NCBI RefSeq assembly: GCF_008014675.1
Contig: NZ_VOXD01000018.1
Span: 62,001 to 126,000 of the forward strand
Direction of reading: 5' to 3'
Length of the DNA: 64,000 bases
Source: Neolewinella aurantiaca
GTDB taxonomy: Bacteria; Bacteroidota; Bacteroidia; Chitinophagales; Saprospiraceae
Positions 52,301-59,166 of this stretch are shown in pieces. The notes beneath the pieces were generated by a model, which was not told where the DNA came from, did no database searches, and saw only the letters and a program-made list of their open reading frames with translations. Every line of letters starts with the position of its first letter. The first letter of the stretch is position 1. The translations under genes were made by a program, and so were the position numbers.

Positions 52301-52808
52301 GTTTACCGCCACCGGCCGCAAAGCAGACATTTTGCTCGAATGGTCCACAGAATCAGAGACAGCGAACGACGGTTTCTACCTCGAGCGTGCACCTGCTGCC
52401 GAGCCCACGAACTGGGAAGAGATCGGCTTTGTGGGAGCAGGCAATGATTACTCCTTCGTGGACATTACCGCCCTCCCCGGTACAGATTATTACTTCCGGC
52501 TTCGCCAGACTGATCAGGATGGCCGCGTGAGCTACAGCGAAATCCGTTCTGCCCGGATCGGGCAGGCTGCTACCGACGGCCTTCACCTGTTCCCAAACCC
52601 TACTGCCGACCGCGTTCGTTACCGCTGGACGACACCTGAAGGACTACGCTCCGACCGGTTGTATTCGCTGACCGACAGCCAGGGCAGGCTCTTGCAGGAA
52701 GGCCAATTGCACGCTTCCGGCGGTTCGCTCAGTATCAGTACCCTACCCGCCGGGGTCTACTTCCTACGGGTGACGGGGCTGAAAGCAATGCGGGTCGTAC
52801 GCCTTTAG
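49317..52808 (+). CDS. Secreted reprolysin-like zinc metalloprotease with P-domain and type IX sorting tail
   Basis: 1163 residues from the ATG at 49317. Signal peptide, propeptide of about 190 residues, then a metzincin catalytic domain: HEMGHQFGAFHT (H335, E336, H339, H345) and the Met-turn STIMGYAG. Fibronectin/Ig-like modules follow, then a proprotein convertase P-domain near residues 850-985 (DLDLVMLDLEHSYLNDVEVDLESPSG, LRGSWTLHVRDRANQDGGQLNGFSI). A type A T9SS sorting domain ends the protein (HLFPNPTADRVRY, LPAGVYFLRVTG). It is exported to the surface or medium, where it would cut proteins. Architecture as in many Bacteroidota exoproteases. Confidence 0.93.
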   Translation: MRYFLCALTVWAIALSLNGQAWADTDIYDVRGKHQLTPKTARGLIADTEALRSALKAAPHETNSTAESSPAILLLPSPDGETSSFRIVTYDAVGDPDRYPDIRTWYGINTDDFSQTIFLDWTKQGFHASVRGGKNPPWYIDPVISGDLTLYQAYFRKDLTDNTPSFGCSTKTDEAPGLLDNQTGKSAGDCVLRQYRVAITATPQYSNYHGAFTGIQSGLIQSAIVTTVNRINQIYTQELSIRLQLIAENDKLYFYDEATSPFSSNLVADLVNENIAVQEDRIPLADFDLGHVYTKGINNGRAFPRASCVDALKSGGATSRVDPIGDPFTIDYVAHEMGHQFGAFHTQNNLCNYSADSGMEPGSGSTIMGYAGICFPNVQLASDDYFHGRSIEEITNFTENPFTGGICAEEIDNSLFNPQVGSVPDRTIPQGTPFRLTGQASGAGRISYNWEQYDPELGTMPPQADNKEGPLFRSFPPSADPHRYFPVFSAVLNNTDPEWETLPEVGREMNFRLTVNHSTAAYGCAGEEDVKITVDDDFGPFVVSDPADTNQWSIGQIAQIQWEVAGTDSPVFTSPKVDVLISTDNGQTFIPLAPGLPNNGLAEVRVPQTETDSARIMVRSSGNYFYNVSPQPFRIIDSVGPPSLSIAPVSPAAIGDCFSATDEVTFDFLLTGAGGATDSLEMTVTGLPEELTASFHPTTPRPGGRVRLTVSGMSDQSLGVYEGLVSGVSADGTVSQVISITKYSGEPDRGPELNGPSGLLPDIRPTLRVRSSMTDLYQFQVSEQSDFSTLLYDESTDQPFFTLPAYLSPDSRYFWRARTRDANGGCGISKWTSSEFITGDCPVFSTASSPATISTGPPIQSVEMTLDISRFGEITDLDLVMLDLEHSYLNDVEVDLESPSGVIVPIFDRSCGGNDDILLNFDDEAGAAELFCPPVAPDAFVRPPSTPLAAYDGDQLRGSWTLHVRDRANQDGGQLNGFSIKACLFQEALPVTWLSFTATGRKADILLEWSTESETANDGFYLERAPAAEPTNWEEIGFVGAGNDYSFVDITALPGTDYYFRLRQTDQDGRVSYSEIRSARIGQAATDGLHLFPNPTADRVRYRWTTPEGLRSDRLYSLTDSQGRLLQEGQLHASGGSLSISTLPAGVYFLRVTGLKAMRVVRL

Positions 52809-52858
52809 CTTCGTGTTTCCTTAAGCCCTATTTTTGCCCAACCAAACCACCCGCTAAA

Positions 52859-53266
52859 ATGGCCAAGAAGAAAAAGCAGTCTTACTCGACCGGTAATGCA
52901 CCGGACCCCGACAATCCGTTCGCAGCGCTGGCTGGCCTTGGGGCCAGCCTCCCTCCACCGCCCGACAACCTTCCGGAACCGGAAGAGGACGAAGAACACG
53001 GACTGAGCAAAGCCGAAAAAGCCAGCATGTCGTTGCGCATCCACCTCGACCGCAAGAACAGAAGAGGAAACGAGGCAACCATCATCACGGGATTTACCGG
53101 ACCGGAAGACGAAATGAAAGCGCTCGGAAAACTACTGAAAACCAAATGTGGCGTTGGTGGCTCCGCTAAAGGAGAAGAAATCATCGTGCAGGGCAACAAG
53201 CGCGATAAGGTATTGGAAATACTGCTGAGCGAAGGATATAAAGGAGCCAGGAAAGCAGGGGGGTAA
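52859..53266 (+). CDS. yciH: SUI1/eIF1-like translation factor (YciH)
   Basis: 135 residues. A low-complexity N-terminus rich in Lys then Pro and Glu (MAKKKKQSYSTG, LPPPPDNLPEPEEDEE) precedes the SUI1 domain, about residues 57-135 (LRIHLDRKNRRGNEATIITGFTGPEDEMKALGKLLKTKCGVGGSAKGEEIIVQGNKRDKVLEILLSEGYKGARKAGG). The TKCGVGGSAK and VQGN boxes are the family signature. In bacteria YciH influences start-codon fidelity in vitro; its physiological role is not firmly established. Single gene. Confidence 0.92.
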   Translation: MAKKKKQSYSTGNAPDPDNPFAALAGLGASLPPPPDNLPEPEEDEEHGLSKAEKASMSLRIHLDRKNRRGNEATIITGFTGPEDEMKALGKLLKTKCGVGGSAKGEEIIVQGNKRDKVLEILLSEGYKGARKAGG

Positions 53267-53386
53267 TCCGTTACTCTACCGCCTTTCGGGCCCGCGAGCG
53301 CCTACATCCTTTAAAGCTTAGCAGGTTCACCGCACCTATGGGAGAAAAAACCGTTACACCAGAATACTACTGACTAACTTGCTCTC

Positions 53387-54382
53387 ATGCTTCTAACCTG
53401 GATCGGCTTTTTCGTCTTCGTGGCGTTGCTACTCTTCCTCGACCTTTTTGTCCTGAACAAAAAGGACCACGTTCCCCGTACCCGGGAGGCATTGCTGTGG
53501 ACCGCGATGTGGACCACCATTGGTTTGGGTTTCAGTGGTTTCATTTACCTCGCCTACCAAAACGGATGGGTCGATTCGAACCTGGAACCCAAGCAAGCTG
53601 TGATCACTTACCTGACCGGATACCTGGTAGAGCTCAGCCTGAGCATGGACAATGTGTTTGTGATTGCCCTCATTTTCGCGTACTTCAAAGTGCCGGCGAT
53701 CTACCAACACCGCGTTTTATTCTGGGGCATCATGGGCGCCGTTTTCTTCCGGTTGGCGATGATTCTGGCGGGAGTCTACCTGCTGGAGAAGTTCGACTGG
53801 ATGTTTTACGTTTTCGGACTATTACTCCTGTACAGTGCCGTGAAGATGCTGGGAGAATCGGCCGACATTCACCCCTCAGACAACCCGATCATCAAGTTTG
53901 TGAAAAGGATGATCCCCGTAACGGACGATTACCACGGGCACGACTTTTTCGTACATATCGATGGCAAGCGGGCGGCTACCCCACTCTTCATCGCGCTCAT
54001 CATTGTGGAGACGACCGACGTGATTTTCGCGGTAGACTCCATCCCCGCCATTCTGGGCATAACGACAGACTCCTTTCTGGTTTTCAGTTCAAACATCCTG
54101 GCTATACTGGGTCTGCGGTCGCTTTACTTTGTCCTTAGTTCGATGATTGACAAGTTCGAATACCTGAAGTACAGCCTGGCGCTGATTCTGGCTTTCGTAG
54201 GGGTAAAAATGCTGCTGCATGAAGTTTGGCACCCCGAAGACTGGCTTTCGCTGGTGGTTATTTTCGGTCTGCTCGCTGCCGGGATACTGATCTCATTAAC
54301 CCGCCCTGCACCTGCGCCCGCGCCCAAAGACCCAATAAAGAACCCGATGATCGACGAAGTACCCGAAGATCGCCAAATCTAA
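53387..54382 (+). CDS. TerC-family membrane protein
   Basis: 331 residues with about eight to nine membrane segments. The family boxes are SLSMDNVFVIALIFAYFKVPAIYQHRVLFWGIMGA and IIVETTDVIFAVDSIPAILGITTDSFLVFSSNILAILGLRSLYF, with Asp residues inside membrane segments. TerC proteins act in metal-ion export (manganese) and membrane-linked folding of exported proteins; the name comes from tellurite resistance, which cannot be assumed. The C-terminal tail is Pro/Ala-rich (RPAPAPAPKDPIKN) and this stretch is a copy of the dispersed 18-mer, so the repeat adds to the tail. Confidence 0.93.
   Translation: MLLTWIGFFVFVALLLFLDLFVLNKKDHVPRTREALLWTAMWTTIGLGFSGFIYLAYQNGWVDSNLEPKQAVITYLTGYLVELSLSMDNVFVIALIFAYFKVPAIYQHRVLFWGIMGAVFFRLAMILAGVYLLEKFDWMFYVFGLLLLYSAVKMLGESADIHPSDNPIIKFVKRMIPVTDDYHGHDFFVHIDGKRAATPLFIALIIVETTDVIFAVDSIPAILGITTDSFLVFSSNILAILGLRSLYFVLSSMIDKFEYLKYSLALILAFVGVKMLLHEVWHPEDWLSLVVIFGLLAAGILISLTRPAPAPAPKDPIKNPMIDEVPEDRQI
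54308..54325 (+). repeat. Dispersed 18-mer, CC variant, at the 3' end of the TerC gene
   Basis: GCACCTGCGCCCGCGCCC, coding APAPAP in the C-terminal tail of the TerC-family protein. Confidence 0.65.
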
Positions 54383-54444
54383 AGCAGCCCTGAAGATTTT
54401 TTTTGCCCAGGAAAGGATTCGACGCAAAGATGCTATTTTGCACC

Positions 54445-56121
54445 ATGCAACGTATCCTGATTCCCCTCCTCTTACTGGCTCCGACTTTCTTCCTCTTTGC
54501 TCAGTCAGACTCGATACTTCTGGTAAAAGCAATGGAAGAATTTGCCGACTGGAACCCGCAGAGCAATGGCTTGATGTGGTCGGCAACCGATGCGAATTCC
54601 GCCTCTGCTGAAGTTAAAGAACTACGTGCGCTAAGAGACAGAATCCCTCCTGAAACAGCTCTCTCCCCGAGCAGTCGCCTGAACCGGAACATTCTGCTCC
54701 ACATTCTCGACGACGAGATTTTCCGAAGGGAATTCGGGGCGTATCAGTTTCCGCTGGATGCCGAAGGGGGCTTTCTGGCGGGCATCGTTTACCGCGTGAT
54801 CGGGCAACGGGTAAGAGGAAAGGAATCGCTGGAACGCTACACCAAACTGATCGAACAGGTCAGCCCCTGGTTCGATCGCCAAATTGCCTCCATGCGCGCG
54901 GGCCTGGCCGCGGGCAAAACCGATCCCCGCCTCGTGGTGGAAAATTGTATCGCCCAGATCGACCGGCAACTCGCTACTCCGGTCGACGAGAGTATCTTTT
55001 TGCAACCCGTTCGCAACGATGCGGCGCACACGCAGGTGCTGAGCAAGTTGGTGGAGCAAAGTACTTACCCCGCATACCGTCGCCTCCGGAAATTCCTTGC
55101 CGAAGACTACCTGCCCAACCTTCGCGCCGGCATCGGTATATCAGAAATCACCGATGGAAAAGCGTTCTACCGCCAACGCGTCCGCTTTTTCACTACCGAT
55201 GATGTGACTCCGGAGGAAGTCTTTGCCACCGGACAGGCCGAGGTCGCCCGCATCCGGGCCGAAATGGAAGCCATCATCACCAAAACCGGCTTCGAAGGCT
55301 CCTTCGCCGATTTCTTACAGTTCCTTCGTACCGATGAGCAGTTCTACCCCAAGAGCGCCGAAGAACTCCTGAGCCGTGCCGCCTGGATCACGAAACGAAT
55401 GGAAGGCAAACTTCCCCAATACTTTAATCATCTGCCACGGATGCCCCTCACGGTCAGCCCGGTCCCCTCTGCGCTCGCCCCCAATTACACTACCGGCCGG
55501 TACAGCCCGGGGAGCTACCGGAGCCGTAAAGCGGGAGCGTTCTGGGTAAACACTTACAACCTCCCCAGTCGGCCCTACTATGTTTTGCCAGCTCTTGCCC
55601 TCCACGAGGGCGTGCCCGGTCATCACACCCAGATGATGCTCGCCGCAGAGATGGAAGACGTGCCCGCTTTTCGTCAAAACCTCTACCTCTCCGCCTTCGG
55701 CGAAGGTTGGGCGCTCTACTGCGAGTACCTGGGTAAGGAAGCAGGGATGTACGAAACAGACTACGAGGAGTTTGGCCGCCTCGTCTACGAAATGTGGCGT
55801 GCCTGCCGCCTGGTCGTAGATCCCGGAATGCACTACTTTGGTTGGAGCCGCGATGAAGCAGTAGACTTTCTTACCTCCAACACCGCTCTTTCCCTCCACG
55901 AAGTCAATACCGAGATCGACCGTTACATCGGCTGGCCCGGACAGGCTGTGTCCTACAAAATGGGGGAACTGAAAATCCGGGAGCTGCGCAAAATGGCGGA
56001 GGCCGAGTTGGGAGAAAAATTCGACCTGCCATCTTTTCACGACCTGGTCCTCAGCAACGGAGCAGTTACGATGCAGGGGCTGGAAGGTTTGGTGCGGGAA
56101 TGGATTGAGGGTAGGAATTAG
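54445..56121 (+). CDS. DUF885 family exported metallohydrolase-like protein
   Basis: 558 residues from the ATG at 54445, giving a signal peptide (RILIPLLLLAPTFFLFAQ). The family core is ALHEGVPGHHTQMMLAAE (H387, E388, H392, H393), whose HExxxGHH pattern is the DUF885 hallmark and resembles a metal-binding site. Other typical phrases are FGEGWALYCEYLGKEAGMY and YIGWPGQAVSYKMGELKIRELR. Probable periplasmic peptidase, but activity is not proven for most members. The stop codon TAG (56119-56121) and the two codons before it lie within the first units of the CTAG repeat array, so the natural C-terminus may have been changed by that insertion. Confidence 0.88.
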   Translation: MQRILIPLLLLAPTFFLFAQSDSILLVKAMEEFADWNPQSNGLMWSATDANSASAEVKELRALRDRIPPETALSPSSRLNRNILLHILDDEIFRREFGAYQFPLDAEGGFLAGIVYRVIGQRVRGKESLERYTKLIEQVSPWFDRQIASMRAGLAAGKTDPRLVVENCIAQIDRQLATPVDESIFLQPVRNDAAHTQVLSKLVEQSTYPAYRRLRKFLAEDYLPNLRAGIGISEITDGKAFYRQRVRFFTTDDVTPEEVFATGQAEVARIRAEMEAIITKTGFEGSFADFLQFLRTDEQFYPKSAEELLSRAAWITKRMEGKLPQYFNHLPRMPLTVSPVPSALAPNYTTGRYSPGSYRSRKAGAFWVNTYNLPSRPYYVLPALALHEGVPGHHTQMMLAAEMEDVPAFRQNLYLSAFGEGWALYCEYLGKEAGMYETDYEEFGRLVYEMWRACRLVVDPGMHYFGWSRDEAVDFLTSNTALSLHEVNTEIDRYIGWPGQAVSYKMGELKIRELRKMAEAELGEKFDLPSFHDLVLSNGAVTMQGLEGLVREWIEGRN

Positions 56122-56213
56122 GGAACTAGGAACTAGGGAACTAGGAATTAGGGAACTAGGGAACTAGGGAACTAGGAATTAGGGAACTAGGAAACTAGGA
56201 ACTAGGGAATTGA
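56112..56213 (+). repeat. Left CTAG heptad/octad array
   Basis: Twelve units containing CTAG or TTAG begin at 56118 and recur at 7- or 8-base steps to 56205 (typical units GAACTAG and GGAACTAG). The array starts inside the last codons of the DUF885 gene. Confidence 0.85.
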
Positions 56214-56409
56214 GGGGGGGGTAACGGAGACATTACAACTTCTACAACCTCAACAAAAAAACGACATAAACACCTAACCATCAATATTTTATACCCTAAA
56301 AAAGAGACTGTAAAGTCGTTTATAAACGCATATATACGTTAGTATTCGTTTAAATGACGACTAAATGGATTCCTTTATCGGATGTTTGCGTAACACCAAT
56401 ACATTCACC

Positions 56410-56790
56410 ATGCATTCGATGAATAGCTTCACAGACTGGCTGGCTTTTTCAAAAGGAGAGGACTTAGCCCATGATGTTTTCTTACTGAGTAAGCACTTTC
56501 CTAAAGAGGAAACATACAGTCTGTCGAGCCAAATCCGAAGATCAACACGATCTGTATGTAGTAACCTTGCCGAGAGTCATGCAAAAAGACGTTACCCCAA
56601 ACACTTTTACGCCAAATTAACCGATGCCTTAGGAGAGAACAATGAAACACTAGTCTGGCTAAGGTTCGCACGACGATGTAAGTATATTGACAATAAACAA
56701 TACCGGCAATTCGAGGCGAAAAACGCAGAAGTCGGTAAACTGCTGAACTACATGATTACCAACCCCAAAAAATTTGGCCTCCACCAGTAA
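56410..56790 (+). CDS. Four-helix-bundle protein of the 23S rRNA-intervening-sequence (S23/IVP) family
   Basis: 126 residues from the ATG at 56410; a further ATG at 56419 fits the usual family start (MNSFTDWLAFSKGEDLAHDVF). Core phrases: LLSKHFPKEETYSLSSQIRRSTRSVCSNLAESHAKRRYPKHFYAKLTDALGENNETLVWLRFARRC. These match the S23-type family first found inside 23S rRNA intervening sequences, and related to the Avd accessory protein of diversity-generating retroelements. The protein forms a bundle of four helices and is basic; it may bind nucleic acid. No reverse transcriptase is present. The gene is AT-richer than its neighbours and enclosed by inverted CTAG arrays. Confidence 0.88.
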   Translation: MHSMNSFTDWLAFSKGEDLAHDVFLLSKHFPKEETYSLSSQIRRSTRSVCSNLAESHAKRRYPKHFYAKLTDALGENNETLVWLRFARRCKYIDNKQYRQFEAKNAEVGKLLNYMITNPKKFGLHQ

Positions 56791-56800
56791 AGCCTGGTTC

Positions 56801-56927
56801 TCCAGCTCCTAGTTCCCTAGTTTCTAGTTCCCTAGTTTCCAGTTTCTAGTTCCCTAGTTTCTAACTCCTAGCTCCCTAGTTTCTAGTTCGCTAGTTTCTA
56901 GTTCCCTAGCTTCCAGTTCCTAGCTCC
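56801..56927 (-). repeat. Right CTAG heptad/octad array
   Basis: Sixteen units with CTAG (or CCAG/CTAA variants) at 7- or 8-base steps from 56809 to 56920, inverse in sense to the left array. It ends 7 bases before the stop codon of the convergent TRAP-binding gene. Confidence 0.85.
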
Positions 56928-56933
56928 TTCCCG

Positions 56934-58040
56934 CTACATCATTTCGCCGTAGAAGACCGACTCCGTCATGGTTGCCCACGGTACAGCTTTCCGCCGAAAC
57001 TCCTGAATGGAAGCGTAGACTTTTTCAGCAAAGGGGTCCGAGGCGGCGTATTCCCCGATAACTTCATCGGCCGCGATGCGGGCGGCGTCGATCAGTTCCT
57101 TTGGGAAGTTGGCTATTGTAACTCCGTCGGTGGCTTCTATCTTTTCCAGGTACTCCGCGTTTTTTGCTTCGAGTTCCGAGAGCGTGAACATGTTGATGTA
57201 ATGCGTAGCTACTTCGAATATCCGCTGGAGGTCTTCCGGTAGTTCTTCGTACTTCTCTTTATTCACGAAAAACTCGAAATTGGTGCCCGGCTCATGCCAG
57301 CCGGGCGAGTAGTAATACTTTGCGATTTCATGGAATCCCATCACATAATCGTGGTAAGGCCCAACCCACTCCGTTGCGTCAATGATGCCACGCTCGAGAC
57401 CGGTATACAACTCACCGGCGGGAAGCAACACCGGTGTGCCGCCCAGGCGCTCCAGCACCCGGCCGCCCAGGCCGGGCATCCGCATCTTCAGTCCTTTAAA
57501 GTCTTCTACAGAATCGATCCGCCGGTTGAACCAGCCGCCCATCTGAACGCCGGTGTTACCACCGGCGAACGGAACGAGGTTGTAACCTGCGTAGAGTTCC
57601 CGCCACAGCTCCATCCCACCGCCACTGAGCAACCAAGCGTTCATTTGCTGTGCGTTAAAACCAAAGGGGAAACCAGCAAAAAACTGAGCCGCAGGTGCTT
57701 TTCCTGCCCAGTAGTAAGGGCATCCGCTGCCAATTTCAGCAGCGCCCTGACGGACAGCATCGAACGCTTGTAAAGGCGGTACAAGTTCACCGCCGCCGTA
57801 AACGGTGATATTCAATCGTCCGCCAGACATAGTACGGCACATATCCGCCAGCATCTGGCAGCCCTCCCCCAGCACAGGGAAGCCGGGAGGCCATGTAGTT
57901 ACCATTTTCCAGTTATAGACCTGGCCGCTCACCGTAGCGGCTCCCGTCTGAGCGTGGCCTTTGCCACCGATTAAACGAAGGAAAAGCGGCAGACCGATGG
58001 TACCGGCCGCAAGAGACTTAAAAAAGGTAGAACGTTGCAT
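56934..58040 (-). CDS. TRAP transporter substrate-binding protein (TakP-like)
   Basis: 368 residues from the ATG at 58040; the longer frame to 58118 has no signal character. The signal peptide (RSTFFKSLAAGTIGLPLFL) resembles a twin-arginine-less variant of the usual one. The DctP fold is shown by WKMVTTWPPGFPVLGEGCQMLADM, GGGELVPPLQAFDAVRQGAAEIGSGCPYYWAGKAPAAQFFAGFPFGF, GNTGVQMGGWFNR, LKMRMPGLGGRVLERLGGTPVLLPAGELYTGLERGIIDATEWVGPYHDYVMGF and YYYSPGWHEPGTNFEFFVN. This is close to the TakP type, which binds 2-oxo acids. The DctQ and DctM membrane genes are not here, so the transporter is incomplete in this window. Last gene before the cassette region. Confidence 0.9.
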   Translation of the reverse strand: MQRSTFFKSLAAGTIGLPLFLRLIGGKGHAQTGAATVSGQVYNWKMVTTWPPGFPVLGEGCQMLADMCRTMSGGRLNITVYGGGELVPPLQAFDAVRQGAAEIGSGCPYYWAGKAPAAQFFAGFPFGFNAQQMNAWLLSGGGMELWRELYAGYNLVPFAGGNTGVQMGGWFNRRIDSVEDFKGLKMRMPGLGGRVLERLGGTPVLLPAGELYTGLERGIIDATEWVGPYHDYVMGFHEIAKYYYSPGWHEPGTNFEFFVNKEKYEELPEDLQRIFEVATHYINMFTLSELEAKNAEYLEKIEATDGVTIANFPKELIDAARIAADEVIGEYAASDPFAEKVYASIQEFRRKAVPWATMTESVFYGEMM

Positions 58041-58169
58041 GACGCTGAGCTTGTGAAGAGGGCGACTAACCTGGTTGGCGCCCTGTGAAGATGTGCAATC
58101 TACGGATTTTCGTGGCACTGTTTACAGTCCACTTAGGCGTCCATATCTCTACGAAAACAAATCTTTCCG

Positions 58170-58187
58170 GGGCGGGCACGCAGGTGC
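58170..58187 (-). repeat. Dispersed 18-mer, TG variant
   Basis: Minus strand GCACCTGCGTGCCCGCCC. The same TG-CCCGCC form occurs at 63081-63098, suggesting a sub-type. Confidence 0.5.
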
Positions 58188-58259
58188 CAGGTACGTTTCA
58201 AAGGAGGATGTCGTGCTCCGTATACACCAGTTGAGCGGACTATATCCGACAAACCCGGT

Positions 58260-58380
58260 GGCGTATACCATACTACTCTACATTTTTGATTTTCCACCTC
58301 TCCCCTTTCCTCTCCAACAAGCTTCGCCTAAGGCTCAGCGGAGAGGGAGCCAAAAATGTAGAGTAGTGTGGGCGTATACC
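58260..58380. mobile_element. MITE-like insertion with 10-bp flanking duplication (element B)
   Basis: GGCGTATACC occurs exactly at 58260-58269 and again at 58371-58380. Between them, 101 bases start and end with inverted arms that pair perfectly over 17 bp (58272-58288 with 58351-58367) and imperfectly further out. The middle holds a pyrimidine-rich stretch and a CCTCTCC/GGAGAGG hairpin. It carries no ORF. The flanking duplication is the classical sign of a transposition event. Confidence 0.75.
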
Positions 58381-58398
58381 TGAAAGTAGCTTGGGTAT

Positions 58399-58504
58399 AA
58401 TCAACGGGTGCAAACCAGATTGTCGCGATTGCTCCTCCCCAGCGCAGCGGTGTGGGGAGGCAGGGAGGGGATCGAGCGACAATCTGATTTGCGCCCAATC
58501 AACG
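58399..58504. mobile_element. MITE-like insertion, family 1, copy C
   Basis: Arms at 58406-58426 and 58476-58496 match at 19 of 21 positions and contain GCAAACCAGATTGTCGC or a close relative, shared with copy A at 24488-24592. AATCAACG flanks both sides (58399-58406 and 58497-58504), consistent with a 7- or 8-bp target duplication. An inner 8-bp hairpin CCTCCCCA/TGGGGAGG lies at 58434-58459. It stands 18 bases from element B. Together with the rest of 58041-58680, this spacer holds no gene; 58505-58680 is AT-rich and empty. Confidence 0.75.
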
Positions 58505-58680
58505 TCAGTATTTTGTTACGCTCAATGAATACGCCACCTTATAAAAAATATTATTTTTTTTCATTAAAAACCGAACGTAGAATATTAGCCCTGCGTTTTA
58601 TTACCAAAGAAACCGCGGTTATTAACCCGCTGAACTTCAAAGCATTAGTAAACAGGCACATCGCCAAAAATTCAGATAAA

Positions 58681-59136
58681 ATGAGTACCTCAAGTAATCA
58701 AATCAAAACACTTAATCACCTTATCACCACCCTGTATGATGGCGAGAACGGATATAAAGAAGCGGCTGAAGAAGTAGAAAGCCCTACCCTGTCCACCCGC
58801 TTCCGTCAGTTGGCGCAACAGCGCTACGATTTCGGTCACGAGATCAAGCCTTACATCAAGTCGCTCGGAGGCGAAGTGGATAAAGGTGGCAGTGTAAGCG
58901 CTAATCTCCACCGCGTCTGGATGGACCTCAAAAGTGCCGTTAGCGGTAATGATGAAGCTGCCATCCTCAACGAATGTATCCGCGGAGAAGAGAGCGCCGT
59001 CAAAGCCTACGCCGAAGCTCTGGAGGGCGACACGCTCACCGGCCCGGTCCGTGAAACGGTATCTAACCAGATGACGAAGATTTCTTCTACGCTGGCCGAC
59101 ATTCGCAGAATGGCCGATTCTTTCGAGAAAGTATAA
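58681..59136 (+). CDS. PA2169/DUF2383 family four-helix-bundle protein
   Basis: 151 residues from the ATG at 58681; a longer open frame from 58408 runs through the MITE-like repeat and is not credible. The core is LNHLITTLYDGENGYKEAAEEV, FRQLAQQRYDFGHEIKPYIKSLGGEV, SVSANLHRVWMDLKSAVSGNDEAAILNECIRGEESAVKAYAEAL. This is the ferritin-like, DUF2383 type found in stress-response genes; some carry metal-binding residues (E, E, H) within the helices. A good terminator follows, so it is a single-gene unit. Role in stress is inferred from the family. Confidence 0.9.
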   Translation: MSTSSNQIKTLNHLITTLYDGENGYKEAAEEVESPTLSTRFRQLAQQRYDFGHEIKPYIKSLGGEVDKGGSVSANLHRVWMDLKSAVSGNDEAAILNECIRGEESAVKAYAEALEGDTLTGPVRETVSNQMTKISSTLADIRRMADSFEKV

Positions 59137-59166
59137 TCGCCAGTATCCCTAAGGATTTAAGAATTT

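Larger units (their letters stand above)
56112..56927. mobile_element. Putative cassette: four-helix-bundle gene between inverted CTAG arrays
   Basis: The left array (GGAACTAG units) and the right array (CTAGTTCC units) are inverse in sequence and share the same 7/8-base step. They lie on either side of a small AT-rich gene between two convergent host genes. The AT-rich lead region 56222-56409 contains an imperfect dyad (AGTCGT at 56314 with ACGACT at 56357). No transposase is encoded, and no clear target duplication is visible. The mobile nature is inferred from the layout. Confidence 0.55.

Noticed and set aside
53387-54382. Tellurite-resistance locus
   Set aside because: A lone TerC-family gene without terZABDE is not evidence of tellurite resistance.
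55029-55039. 18-mer copy at CGCAGGTGC in the DUF885 gene
   Set aside because: Only 15 of 18 agree, and the match can be due to chance in GC-rich coding DNA.
56112-56213. CRISPR array
   Set aside because: Units are 7-8 bases without spacers, and no cas gene is present.
56410-56790. Diversity-generating retroelement (Avd-like gene)
   Set aside because: No reverse transcriptase, template repeat or variable repeat is seen nearby; the protein fits the general S23/IVP family.
58408-58680. N-terminal extension of the PA2169-type protein
   Set aside because: The extension is translated from the MITE-like palindrome and an AT-rich leader; the family starts at the ATG at 58681.
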